Assembly (NCBI RefSeq): GCF_000802185.1
Contig: NZ_KN676115.1
Span: 51,482 to 115,481 of the forward strand
DNA: 64,000 bases
DNA from: Belnapia sp. F-4-1
Lineage (GTDB): Bacteria > Pseudomonadota > Alphaproteobacteria > Acetobacterales > Acetobacteraceae
Reading direction: 5' to 3'
A program made the translations under genes and the position numbers. The notes below the pieces were generated by a model, which was not told the DNA's origin, did no database searches, and worked only from the letters and a program-made list of their open reading frames with translations. Positions 27,485 through 36,238 of this stretch are shown here, piece after piece (the first letter of the stretch is position 1; every line of letters begins with the position of its first letter).

Positions 27485-28359
27485 TTACGCGACTGAAGCA
27501 GCCGCATGGAACGCCGCGACCTTCTGCTCTGGTGTGAGATAGCCCAGAGCCGAATGCAAGCGGCGTCGGTTGTACCAGCCTTCCAAGAACAGGAACACAT
27601 CAGCAGTAGCTTCATCGCGCGTCAGGTAGTCGCACTGTTCGACGAGTTCGCCTTTCAGCGTGGCATAGAAGCTCTCCATTGGCGCATTGTCCCAGCAATC
27701 TCCCTTGCGGCTCATGGAGCAGAGCATGCCGTGCTGCTGCAATCGCTTGCGGTACTCGTAAGCTGCGAATTGCACCCCACGATCCGAGTGATGGGTCAGG
27801 CCGGGTGCAGGGCGCTGACGCGCAATGGCCATGTCGAGCGCGGCGAGCGCGAGCTCGTGGCCGAGATGGTCGGTCATAGCCCAGCCCACGACGCGGCGGG
27901 AGAACAGGTCGAGCACCACGGCCAGGTACAACCAGCCTTCAGCAGTCCAGATATACGTCAAATCAGCCAGCCAGACCCGATCCGGCGCGCTGGCAGTGAA
28001 ATCGCGCCCGAGCAGGTTCGGCGCCACCGGATAGGCATGCGCGCTGTCGGTGGTGCGGCGGAACCGCCGCCGGCGCCTGGCCGACAGGCCCATGCCGCGC
28101 ATCAGGCGCACCACCCGCTTGCGGCCAACCCGCCGGCCATGGCTGCGCAGGGTGGCATGCACGCGCGGGCTACCGTAGCGACCCCGGCTGGCTCGTGCGC
28201 GGTGCGGATCTCGGCCGCCACCGCCCGGTCCTCGGCCGCCCGCGCACTCTCCGGCCGGCTGGCCCAGGCGTAGTAGCCACTCCGGCTCACCCCCAGCACC
28301 TCGCACATGATCTGGATGGGGAAGTCGGCGACATGCTCGCGGATGAAGGCATAGCTCAT
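27485..28359 (-). pseudogene. IS3-family orfB (integrase-type transposase), frameshifted
   Basis: Starts ATG 28359 (MSYAFIREHVADFPIQIMC). Near 28190 the frame breaks (TAHEPAGVATV instead of an expected xSRGRYGSPRVHA), consistent with loss of one G. The remainder continues in another frame with the full DDE core: VWLADLTYIWTAEGWLYLAV, THHSDRGVQFAAYEYR and DCWDNAPMESFYATLKGEL. Confidence 0.8.
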
Positions 28360-28712
28360 CTCCGGCCCGTCGCCCGGCCGAAGATGAGCGCAGCTTTTCC
28401 CAAAATGTCGCGCTCCATCCGGACCCGATCGAGCTCACGTCGCAGCCGCCCGATCTCCGCCGCCTGGTCGGCCGGGCTCGGGCCCACGCGGCGCGCCGGC
28501 GCAGCCTGCTCTTTGGGGGGCGTCGGCGCCGGCGCGCCGCTCTCTGTCGCTGTGCGGCCCTCTGCCCAGCGCAGCCAAGTCCGTACCAGCCGGTCCGGCA
28601 AGCCAAGCTCGGCCGCCACCGCCGAAACCGAGCGGCCACCACGGATTGCGGCCACCGCTTCGAGCTTGAACGCCTCCGGAAACAACCGACGCTGTTTGTT
28701 GCTCTCCGCCAT
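28356..28712 (-). CDS. IS3-family OrfA
   Basis: 118 residues from ATG 28712 after GAGAGG. Helix-turn-helix SVSAVAAELGLPDRLVRTW, then a proline-rich linker and a leucine-zipper-like helix (AAEIGRLRRELDRVRMERDI). Stop overlaps the orfB start by 4 bp (ATGA). Confidence 0.8.
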   Translation of the reverse strand: MAESNKQRRLFPEAFKLEAVAAIRGGRSVSAVAAELGLPDRLVRTWLRWAEGRTATESGAPAPTPPKEQAAPARRVGPSPADQAAEIGRLRRELDRVRMERDILGKAALIFGRATGRR

Positions 28713-28752
28713 CGACACCTCTCAGGCCCTTCAGCCTATCTGGGGTGTCCGT

Positions 28753-29563
28753 GAGAGCGGGGCAGGGCCAACTTGTCGCCCGGGTGCGGTTCGGCATGGT
28801 GCTGGCGGATGCGGGCTATGGCGCGAGCGCGGCGTTCCGGGCCGGCTTGAGCGAGCGGGGCCTGACCTGGGCGGTGGGCATCCTGCCCAACCAGAAGGTC
28901 TACGGTGCCGACGTCCGGCTGGTCCCGCCCGGCGGACGCAAACGGCGCTTGGTGCCGGATCAGGAGCCCCGGGACACGGAGGCGGTGCTGGCTGGGCTGC
29001 CCCGGCGCCGGGTGACCTGGCGGCACGGCACCAAGGGCCCACTCGCGGCCCGGTTCGCGGCCACGCGCGTGCGGGTTGGTGACGGCAAGACCTGGGCGAA
29101 CAACCGGCACCTGCCGGGCGACGAGGTCTGGCTGGTGGGCGAGTGGCGCTCAAGCGGCGAGCGCAAATACTACCTCTCCAACCTGCCGCCCCGGACCTCG
29201 CTCCGCGCCCTGGCGGCCGCCATCAAGGCGCGCTGGGTTTGCGAGCAGGCGCACCAGCAGCTGAAGCAAGAGCTGGGCTTGGGCCACTTCGAAGGGCGGT
29301 CCTGGACTGGGCTGCACCGACACGCGCTGATGACCTGCATCGCCTTTGCTTGGCTGCAGCACCTCCGCCTCGCCGGGCAGCGCTCGGCGGGGCCGGGGAA
29401 AAATGCCAGGTCAGGTTCCGGGACCGCCACCATCGCCGAGCCTGCCAGCAGTGCGTCGCGCCATCATGACGCGGCTGTTCGCCGACCTCGTCACCCCTAT
29501 CCGATGTCCGCACTGCCGGCGCAAGCTTAGGCCCCCACCTGACTTCAGACTGCCCAGGTAGTG
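28753..29563 (+). pseudogene. IS701-family transposase, 5' third missing
   Basis: Coding to 29530 matches the second part of the copy at 49466-50773 (RFGMVLADAGYGASAAF, QQLKQELGLGHFEGRSW). The IS3 element removed the first ~160 codons. The right IS end CTGCCCAGGTAGTG is intact at 29550-29563 and is followed by CTAG. Confidence 0.85.
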
Positions 29564-29568
29564 CTAGA

Positions 29569-29672
29569 AGTGTGGGCGGATATCAGCGGGGTCGCCGCCG
29601 CGGCCTGAACTCTGCTGTGCGGCGCCTTCGGCATGCCAGCGCAGCGGCCAAAGGCAGCAAGTTGACTGTGCC
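29569..29672 (+). mobile_element. IS6 right-end remnant (~104 bp)
   Basis: Closely matches the last ~100 bp of the IS6 copies at 4970 and 7425 (GTGTGGGCGGATATCAGCGG), ending in AAGTTGACTGTGCC, a one-base variant of the IS6 inverted repeat. Shows that IS6 activity here predates the two identical copies. Confidence 0.75.
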
Positions 29673-30400
29673 TGGGTGGCATCGGCGGCCGTCAGAGCGT
29701 CACCGGGGAAGGTAGGCGGGGCCAAGGCTCCTGTAGCCGGGAGGGGCCATGGGATGCGGTCCTCAATAGGCAAGCGAGACAACCGGCCGCGCCTGCCGCA
29801 GTTCCTGGCGACGTGCCGCATCCGGTGGGAGACGGGATCGCCGGTCAGCAGCGTCATGGAACTGGGTCCCGAATGGCAAGGAACCGCGTTCTATCGAGGC
29901 TGGGCACCAGGCCCGAACCGCATGACGTGCGCTTTCAAAGGGGCAGGCACCACCACCGGAGGTTCGCCATAGGCGCAAAGCGGTAGCAGAAGAGACTGCC
30001 CTTTAAGCCCGCTTCCCTCCCATCACGGAAGTTCGGCTGTCATCCCGAAGCGCAGCCTCATCTCTGATGAGACCCGCGTGGGACAGGTTAGCCCCGTCAG
30101 CCGCCGTTCGCTTCTACCCAGTTAGCGCTACAGCTGCAGTCGACCCAGTTCAGCCGTAGCTTCGATCGTCATGTACGTTCACGGAGGTGAGCCAGCCCCA
30201 AAGGCGGTAAGCCTTTTATAACCGCTTTCCTCCCTATTTGGGAGTTAAAGGCAGCAGCATGATCACACGCTCCATTGAAGAGCCGCAACGATGCGGGACA
30301 ACCCGGTTGACGGCGGATAGCCGAAAGCACGCATGGCATGGGCCCGGTCCAGCAAACAGAACGGCGACAGAACTCGAAGTGATAGTGGGACGGTGTGTGT
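29673..30400. other. 728-bp intergenic region upstream of the photoreceptor gene
   Basis: No convincing coding sequence. A 98-codon frame (29676-29972) has no ribosome site. The promoter of the PYP-phytochrome gene should lie within the last 200 bp, but I see no clear -35/-10 pair. A short A/T-rich pocket lies around 30210-30245. Confidence 0.4.
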
Positions 30401-33082
30401 ATGCCCCTGCAGCAGGACGGAATTGATGCCAAACCCGACCACGAGGACGTCGTCGCGCGGCTCGATGACCTAAGCCATGACGAGCTCGACGCGCTCTCTT
30501 TCGGCGTGGTTCAGGTGGACGGGACGGGGCGGGTGGTCTTCTACAGCGCCGCCGAGAGCCGCATCTCGGGCCGATCCGCCGAGGCGGTTGTCGGGCGCGA
30601 CTTCTTCCGGGACGTCGCGCCCTGCACCAACCTACCCGCCTTCCGCGGCCGCTTTCTCGAGGGCGTGCGGCGCGGAGCGCTCGATGGGTGCCTCCACTTT
30701 ACCTTCGGCTTCGAGCCGCGCCCCATCCAAGTCGAAGTGCGGCTGCTCCAGGCGCGCAAGCCAGACCGTTATTGGATCGTGATCCGCCCAGTTGGCACTG
30801 TGCCACCAAGCCGGCACCGCTTGGCTGCCGAGGCGGCTTTCGAGGCCGTCGCCCGACGTGCCCGGGCTGAGCCCGTTGACTCGAGCCTTTGCGAGCGGGA
30901 GCCGATCCACCTTGCCGGCGCGGTGCAGCCGCATGCCGTCATGCTGGCCTGCGATCCAGGGCAGCCGGACCTTCCCGTCAGGGCCTGCAGCGACAACGCC
31001 GCCGATGCCCTCGGCGGTGCTGGGCCGGGTTCGATTGTCGGGCGTCCGCTCGCCGGGGTACTGCCAGAGGGCTTGGCGGCCGCAATCCGGGAGGCGCTCG
31101 CCGCTGACGCTCTTGCGGACCCCGCCCGTCCGCTGCGGCGCTCGGTGAGGCTTGGCCCGTGGGAGGCGCCGTTCCTGGTGGCGGTGCACTTGTACGACGG
31201 CCGGCTCGTCGTCGAGCTGGAGCGTGTGCCCGAGCGCCCTGAGGATTTCGGCGCCGTCACCCCGCTCCAAGCGCAGGACGCCGTCTCTCGCCTGCGCGCG
31301 GCGGGCTCCCTGGCCCAGGCGGCGGCAGTGGTTGCGCGCGAGGTCCGCGCGATGACCGGCTTTGAGCGGGTGCTGGTCTATCGCTTTGACCCGGAGTGGA
31401 ACGGCGAGGCGATCGCGGAGGACAAGGTGGCCGACTGGGAGCAGTCGCTGCTCGGGCTGCGGTTCCCTGCTTCCGACATCCCGGCGCAGGCGCGAGCGCT
31501 TTACACCAAGAGCCCGGCCCGCTTCGTGGTCGACCGAGACGCCGTTCCCGCGGCCGTGCGAGGGCAGCCGACCATGGCCAATGAGTCGGTCGACCTCAGC
31601 TTCGCCCAGTCACGTGCCCTCTCGCCCGTCCACCTCGAGTACCAGCGGAACCTTGGCGTGAACGGCTCAATGTCGCTTTCCATCCTGGTGGAGGGCGCAC
31701 TTTGGGGGCTCGTCATCGGGCACCACCGCAGACCGCACTATGTCACACCCGAGACCCGAGCACTCGCCGGCTTGGTCACGGACGGCTTCGCACTGCGGAT
31801 CCACGAACTCGAGAGCCAACGGCTGTGGGCGGAGCAGCAGCACTCCCTCAGCGCGCGGAACGCGCTGCTGGCCAGGGTGGCGGCCTCGGAGGACCTGGTT
31901 GTGGCGCTCACCTCCGGCGACGGTCGGGGTGGTGGGGTAACGCTTGCGGACCTCTTCGGCGCTGGCGGGGCAGCGATAGTAGCCGGTGGACGGGTTGCCT
32001 CCGTAGGCGCCACGCCGCCGCCAGACGCCATCCTTGGCCTAGTGGACTGGCTACGCCAGTCCCTACCCGCCGGGGAGCGGGTGTTCGCCACGGGTCAGCT
32101 GTCGGAACATTACGCCTCAGCCGCCGCTTGGCGTGCGAAGGCCAGCGGGTTGCTCGCAGTTCTGGTCGACGGGGAGGCGGAGGAGCCCGACCACGCCCTG
32201 CTGTGGTTCCGTCCGGAGGTGGCCTCGACCGTGGTGTGGGGCGGCGATCCTCGCAAGCCGGTACTGGCCGATGCCGCGACCGGCACCGTGTTGCCGCGGC
32301 GCTCCTTCGAGCGCTGGATCGAGGAACGCCGCGGCCGGGCCGAGCCATGGGCGCCATGGCAGGTCGGCACGGCCAGGGTGTTCGCCGCAACGATGGAAGG
32401 CGTCGTGCTGCGCCAGGTCCGGCGCATCGCCGAGCTCGGCGCGGAGCGTGAAGCGCTGACGCGGGCGCTGGAGCAGCAGAAGGTGCTGGCCCGCGAGATC
32501 GACCACCGGGTTAAGAACTCGCTGCAGATCGTCGCGGGGGTGATGCGGCTACAGGGGCGCACCGTCACTGATCCGGCGGCTCGAACCGCTTTCGAGGACA
32601 CCTACGCGCGGGTGATGAGCGTAGCGCGCGTGCACGACAGCCTGCAGCAATCGGCGGACATCGAGAGCGTCGACCTTGGCGAGACGCTGCGCCGGCTCTG
32701 CGGCGACCTTGAAGCCGGCGTGGCCGGCGCGGCGCAGCGATTGGAGGTCGAGGCTGAACCCGGGCTGACTGTCCCGAGCCAGACGGCGGTGGCGCTGTCG
32801 CTGGTGGCGACCGAGCTCGTCACGAACGCACTCAAGTACGCCTACGGGCCTGGCGAGCCGGGCCGGGTTGAGGTAAGCGCGAGGTCGCGCCCGAACGGGG
32901 GGGTGGCGGTACGAGTGTGCGACTTCGGGCGCGGGCTGCCATCGGATTGGGCCACTCGGCCGCGGAGCGGCGATGGCGGGCTCGGGATGCGAGTGATCCG
33001 GGCCATGCTCGAGCGGATCGGGGCCGAGCTGGAGGTGGGCTCCGCCAAGGGACCCGGAACGTGCTTCACCGTGCTCGTCTAG
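30401..33082 (+). CDS. ppr: PYP-bacteriophytochrome hybrid sensor histidine kinase (Ppr type)
   Basis: 893 residues. Residues ~20-131 are a photoactive yellow protein domain: Y48, E52, S56, R58 and C75 (in FFRDVAPCT) align with PYP Y42, E46, T50, R52 and C69 at a constant offset of six, so the p-coumarate chromophore pocket is complete. Residues ~160-280 are a phytochrome PAS domain with the biliverdin-binding position C164 in LCEREPIHLAGAVQPH. A GAF domain (RFPASDIPAQAR, LSPVHLEYQRNLGVNGS, VIGHH) and PHY domain with WGGDP and the tongue motif PRRSF follow. The C-terminus is a HisKA_2-type kinase: REIDHRVKNSLQIVAGV, then ATPase boxes ELVTNALKYAYG and GGLGMRVI. The architecture is that of Ppr from Rhodospirillum centenum, a blue/red light sensor. 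GTG 30395 is an alternative start. Heme oxygenase and p-coumarate synthesis genes are not in the window. A truncated response regulator converges on it. Confidence 0.93.
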   Translation: MPLQQDGIDAKPDHEDVVARLDDLSHDELDALSFGVVQVDGTGRVVFYSAAESRISGRSAEAVVGRDFFRDVAPCTNLPAFRGRFLEGVRRGALDGCLHFTFGFEPRPIQVEVRLLQARKPDRYWIVIRPVGTVPPSRHRLAAEAAFEAVARRARAEPVDSSLCEREPIHLAGAVQPHAVMLACDPGQPDLPVRACSDNAADALGGAGPGSIVGRPLAGVLPEGLAAAIREALAADALADPARPLRRSVRLGPWEAPFLVAVHLYDGRLVVELERVPERPEDFGAVTPLQAQDAVSRLRAAGSLAQAAAVVAREVRAMTGFERVLVYRFDPEWNGEAIAEDKVADWEQSLLGLRFPASDIPAQARALYTKSPARFVVDRDAVPAAVRGQPTMANESVDLSFAQSRALSPVHLEYQRNLGVNGSMSLSILVEGALWGLVIGHHRRPHYVTPETRALAGLVTDGFALRIHELESQRLWAEQQHSLSARNALLARVAASEDLVVALTSGDGRGGGVTLADLFGAGGAAIVAGGRVASVGATPPPDAILGLVDWLRQSLPAGERVFATGQLSEHYASAAAWRAKASGLLAVLVDGEAEEPDHALLWFRPEVASTVVWGGDPRKPVLADAATGTVLPRRSFERWIEERRGRAEPWAPWQVGTARVFAATMEGVVLRQVRRIAELGAEREALTRALEQQKVLAREIDHRVKNSLQIVAGVMRLQGRTVTDPAARTAFEDTYARVMSVARVHDSLQQSADIESVDLGETLRRLCGDLEAGVAGAAQRLEVEAEPGLTVPSQTAVALSLVATELVTNALKYAYGPGEPGRVEVSARSRPNGGVAVRVCDFGRGLPSDWATRPRSGDGGLGMRVIRAMLERIGAELEVGSAKGPGTCFTVLV

Positions 33083-33105
33083 GTAGTTTTGCTTGTCCAG
33101 CAGCG

Positions 33106-33273
33106 TCACTCAGGCACGACGTTTCGCACCTTCCTATCTGCCTGCCTCGCTTCCAGCAGCACTGCCACCCGATCAGACAGCGCTCTCGCGTCGATCGGCT
33201 TGCGTAAAAGCGAGAAGGTGCCGCTGAGCGCACCGCCCATCGCGAGCTCCGCCGCATCCGTCGCGTAGCCGGT
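33106..33273 (-). pseudogene. Response-regulator receiver domain, C-terminal fragment
   Basis: 55 codons remain: TGYATDAAELAMGG, then FSLLRKPIDARALSDRVAVL. The Thr of TGY and Lys of RKP are the conserved receiver residues beta4-Thr and beta5-Lys. Its 5' part, with the phospho-accepting Asp, was removed by the IS5 element that starts at 33274. It lies 23 bp from the stop of the photoreceptor kinase, in convergent orientation, and may have been its partner. Confidence 0.7.
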
Positions 33274-34382
33274 CCATCTTGTTGCATGTGTCGTCGGGTC
33301 GGGTGCCTTGGAGTAGGCTGACGTAGAGGCGAGCCCTCGAGCCGTGAGGGACGCCTGCCATGCCGTTCAAGGCCAATGCCGATCGCCGGCACCACATCCC
33401 CAAACAGCGCCAAAAGGTCATCAACTGGGCTGAGTACGACGCCGGCCTGCGCGCCCGCGGCAGTCTCACGGTGTGGTTCACGGCCGAGGCGATCGACGGG
33501 TGGCGCGCCGAAGCACGCATTGGCCGGGGTGGCCAAGCGAAGTATTCGGACCTTGCGATTGCAACTGCGCTGACGCTGCGTGTCGTATTCCGCCTGGCGC
33601 TGCGCCAGACCGAAGGGTTGATCGGCTCCATTCTGCAGCTGCTGGGCCTCGACCTCGCGGTGCCGGACCACTCCGCCCTCAGCCGTCGAGCCGAGACGCT
33701 GGAGGTGGCGCGGCCGCGCTGCTGGCGCGAGCCTATGCACCTGCTGGTGGACAGCACCGGGCTGCGGCTGTGCGGTCCCGGCGGATGGCTGGAGGAGAAG
33801 CACGGCAGCAAGCGGCGCCGAGCCTGGAAGATGCTGCACCTCGCCACGGACGCTGACACAGGCCAAGTTGTCGCCTCGGTGTTGACCAGCAGGGATGCCG
33901 ATGACGGCTCGCAGGTCGGCCCCTTGCTTGAGCGGGTTGACGGTCCCGTTGCATCCCTCATCGGCGATGGTGCCTTTGACCGGGACGACGTCTACGCCGA
34001 GGTCGCGGCGCGACATCCCGATGCCGCTGTTATCGTCCCGCCGCGCGCGAATGCGGTGCCGAGCGGCACCGTCGAAACCGCGCCAACGCAAAGGGATGCA
34101 CATCTACGATGTATTGCGGCGGGCGGGCGCATAGGCTGGCAGCGTGCGTCGGGATACAACTGGCGCGCTCTGGTGGAGGCAGACATCTCGAGATGGAAGC
34201 GGGTCATCGGTGACGGGCTGCGCTCTCAGACGGATGGGCGGCAAGCGACCGAGGTGGCCATCGCTGCCAAGGTGCTGAACCACATGCTCGAGCTCGGGCG
34301 GCCGGAGTACATCCGGATCGCATGATCGCAAGTGCAAGCAGGGCTCAGTGTGTTCAGGCCGCTGACCCATGCAACAAGATGG
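33274..34382 (+). mobile_element. IS5 family, IS903-group element, intact (1109 bp)
   Basis: Inverted ends CCATCTTGTTGCATG (33274) and its near-complement at 34368-34382. The flanking nonamers GTAGCCGGT and TGCAGGTGC differ, so DNA was lost on at least one side, in line with the missing half of the response regulator. Confidence 0.85.
33360..34325 (+). CDS. IS5 (IS903-group) transposase
   Basis: 321 residues, ATG 33360 (MPFKANADRRHHIPKQRQKV). YSDLAIATALTLRVVFRLAL is the group signature. DDE residues in LLVDSTGLRLCG, LIGDGAFDRDDVY and GYNWRALVEADISRWKRVIG. The only uninterrupted gene among the copies of this subgroup (others at 3032, 3736, 13274 and 34938 are broken), so it could mobilise them. 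Confidence 0.9.
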   Translation: MPFKANADRRHHIPKQRQKVINWAEYDAGLRARGSLTVWFTAEAIDGWRAEARIGRGGQAKYSDLAIATALTLRVVFRLALRQTEGLIGSILQLLGLDLAVPDHSALSRRAETLEVARPRCWREPMHLLVDSTGLRLCGPGGWLEEKHGSKRRRAWKMLHLATDADTGQVVASVLTSRDADDGSQVGPLLERVDGPVASLIGDGAFDRDDVYAEVAARHPDAAVIVPPRANAVPSGTVETAPTQRDAHLRCIAAGGRIGWQRASGYNWRALVEADISRWKRVIGDGLRSQTDGRQATEVAIAAKVLNHMLELGRPEYIRIA

Positions 34383-34650
34383 TGCAGGTGCGGCATTGGC
34401 AGAGGATCAGTACTGCGGGCTGGAAGCCGCAGCCCTGATCCTCCGCCAGCTTGGCGCCCTGTTAGGCTACCGGTGCCCACCCCGACCTATCCGGACTGAC
34501 CAGCTCCCGCACCTTGCACAACAAGGAGGAGGCTACTGACGCAGCTCGGTGACGATGCCGCTGGCTCACCCGCGACAAGCAAGACATTGCATTTTCTTGC
34601 AACTTAAACGGGTACATGAAACGCAATGGATTATTTTGAGTTGTATGATT
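34383..34650. other. Intergenic, unassigned
   Basis: A short plus-strand open stretch (EDQYCGLEAAALILRQLG, near 34400-34455) looks protein-like but has no start; perhaps the 3' scrap of a gene cut by the IS5 element. An A/T-rich patch follows at 34590-34650. Confidence 0.3.
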
Positions 34651-34726
34651 GTGAGGTCTAGGCAGCGACCTCACGCCCTTGGATCCACAATGCCTTGTGC
34701 CCGTCCCCTGCCATCAGGGGGCGGGC
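34651..34726 (+). ncRNA. Candidate structured RNA: two strong consecutive hairpins
   Basis: GTGAGGTC (34651-34658) pairs with GACCTCAC (34667-34674). GCCCGTCCCCTG (34699-34710) pairs with CAGGGGGCGGGC (34715-34726) around the loop CCAT, with one G-U. A terminator-like hairpin follows at 34835-34867. No open frame fits the region. It matches no RNA family I recognise (not SRP RNA, tmRNA, RNase P or a clear 6S). It could equally be stacked terminators. Confidence 0.3.
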
Positions 34727-34834
34727 ATCTTCTTGTTCGGCAAAATCAACCAGCAGAGCCATGCAACCGCGCGCCCTATTTTAGGTTGAATAACGTGGGG
34801 GAAGTAGAACACTCTTGCCGGTATGGTCTCGTTC

Positions 34835-34870
34835 AAGCCCGCCTTCGCCTTTGGGGAAGGCGGGCTTTTT
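34835..34870 (+). terminator. Strong intrinsic terminator
   Basis: AAGCCCGCCTTC (34835-34846) pairs perfectly with GAAGGCGGGCTT (34856-34867), followed by TTT, reading on the plus strand. No protein-coding gene ends just upstream, which supports a transcribed non-coding region at 34600-34830. Confidence 0.75.
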
Positions 34871-34885
34871 CGTACCTGCGGTAGC

Positions 34886-35999
34886 GTTTTGCATGGGTCA
34901 GGGGCCTGGACGCATTCGTCCCTGCCCGCGCTTGCGATCAAGCGACGCGGACGTATTCCCGCTGCCCAAGCTCGAGCATTCGGTTCAGCACGTTGTTGGC
35001 GATGGCCACCTCGGTTGCCTGTCGCCCATCCGTTCGCAAGCGAAGCCCGTCGCCGATGACGCGTTTCCACCGGGAGATGTCGGCCTCTACCAGGGCACGC
35101 CAGTTATAGCCCGATGCGCGCTGCCAACCCATACGGCCGCGCTCGGCAATACATTGCAGGTGCGCATCCCTCTGCGTCGGCGCGGTTTCGGCCGCAACGC
35201 TCGGCACCGCGCTCGAGCGTGGCGGGACCACCACGGCCGCGTCGGGATGGTGCGCCGCGACTTCGGCATAGACATCGTCCCGGTCGTAGGCACCATCGCC
35301 GATGAAGGCCGCCACCGAACCATCGACCTAGTCGAGCAAGGGACCGACTTGCGAGCCGTCGTCAGCATCCTTGTCGGTCAGCACCGAGGCGACGATCTGG
35401 CCCGTGTCGGCATCGGTGGCGAGGTGCAGCATCTTCCAGGCTCGGCGCCGCTTGCTGCCATGCTTCTTCTCCAGCCAGCTGCCGGGACCGCACAGCCGTA
35501 GTCCGGTGCTGTCGACCAACAGGCCCACCGGCTTACGCCCGCAGCGCGGCCGCATTACCTCGAGCGTCTCAGCCCGACGGCTCAGGGTCGAGTGGTCCGG
35601 CACGGTAAGGTCGAGGCCAAGCAACTGCAGAGTTCGGGGCACTGCCCCGGACGCCGATCAGGCCTTCGGTTTGGCGCAGCGCCAGGCGGAACACAGCCCG
35701 CAGCGTCAGGGCGGTTGCGATCGCCAGCGCGGAGTAGGTGGGCTGCCTGCCCCGGCCGGTGCGTGGCTCGGCCTTCCAGGCCTCGATCGCCTCCGGCGTG
35801 AACCAGACGGTGAGACTGCCGCGGGCGCGCAGGCCGGCATCGTACTCGGCCCAGCTGGTGACCCGGTGCTTCTGCTTGGGAGTATGGTGGCGCCGAGCGG
35901 CGTTCGTTTTGAAAGGCAAGAGGCCGGCCCCCGGAGGGTAAAGGGGACGCGCCCCGGCCTTATCCTACCCGAAGAGGCCCAAGCCGCCGACCCCGCAAC
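34886..35999 (-). mobile_element. IS5 family, IS903-group element, decayed
   Basis: Approximate ends TTTTGCATGGGTCAGGGGCC (left) and TTTGTTGCGGGGTCGGCGGC (right, read inward). Opposite orientation to its relative 500 bp upstream. No target duplication was seen. Confidence 0.75.
34938..35919 (-). pseudogene. IS5 (IS903-group) transposase with insertion/frameshift and amber codon
   Basis: Starts at ATG 35919 (MPFKTNAARRHHTPKQKHRV). After QTEGLIG a short palindromic insertion (GGGGCAGTGCCCC) shifts the frame; coding resumes with LQLLGLDLTVPDHSTLSRRA. TAG at 35328-35330 replaces a glutamine after GPLLD. The last part (FIGDGAYDRDDVYAEVAAHH to the stop at 34938) is open. Confidence 0.85.
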
Positions 36000-36238
36000 A
36001 AAAATGCCAAGGCATTCCAGCCGTCACCACGGCTGGGGCGGGGAGCACGGCAAGCCGAAGGCAGAGGCAGGTCGACACTGCCACGTAGGCCGGTGCGAAA
36101 CATCGGCCCAACATGGTGAGGCTCAGCCGACGCACTGCCTTACGTACCGAAGCCGACCCGAAGAGGCCGGCTTATCCGCATTCAGACTTTTAGGGCGAAG
36201 CTGCCTAAATGGGTTCTTTGAAGGTAAAGTCAGGAGGC

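Larger units (their letters stand above)
27481..28752 (-). mobile_element. IS3-family element
   Basis: Inverted ends share TCACGGACA (near 27474-27482 and, inverted, near 28746-28754). Contains orfA and a frameshifted orfB on the minus strand. It separates an IS1182 remnant from a 5'-truncated IS701 transposase gene. Confidence 0.75.
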
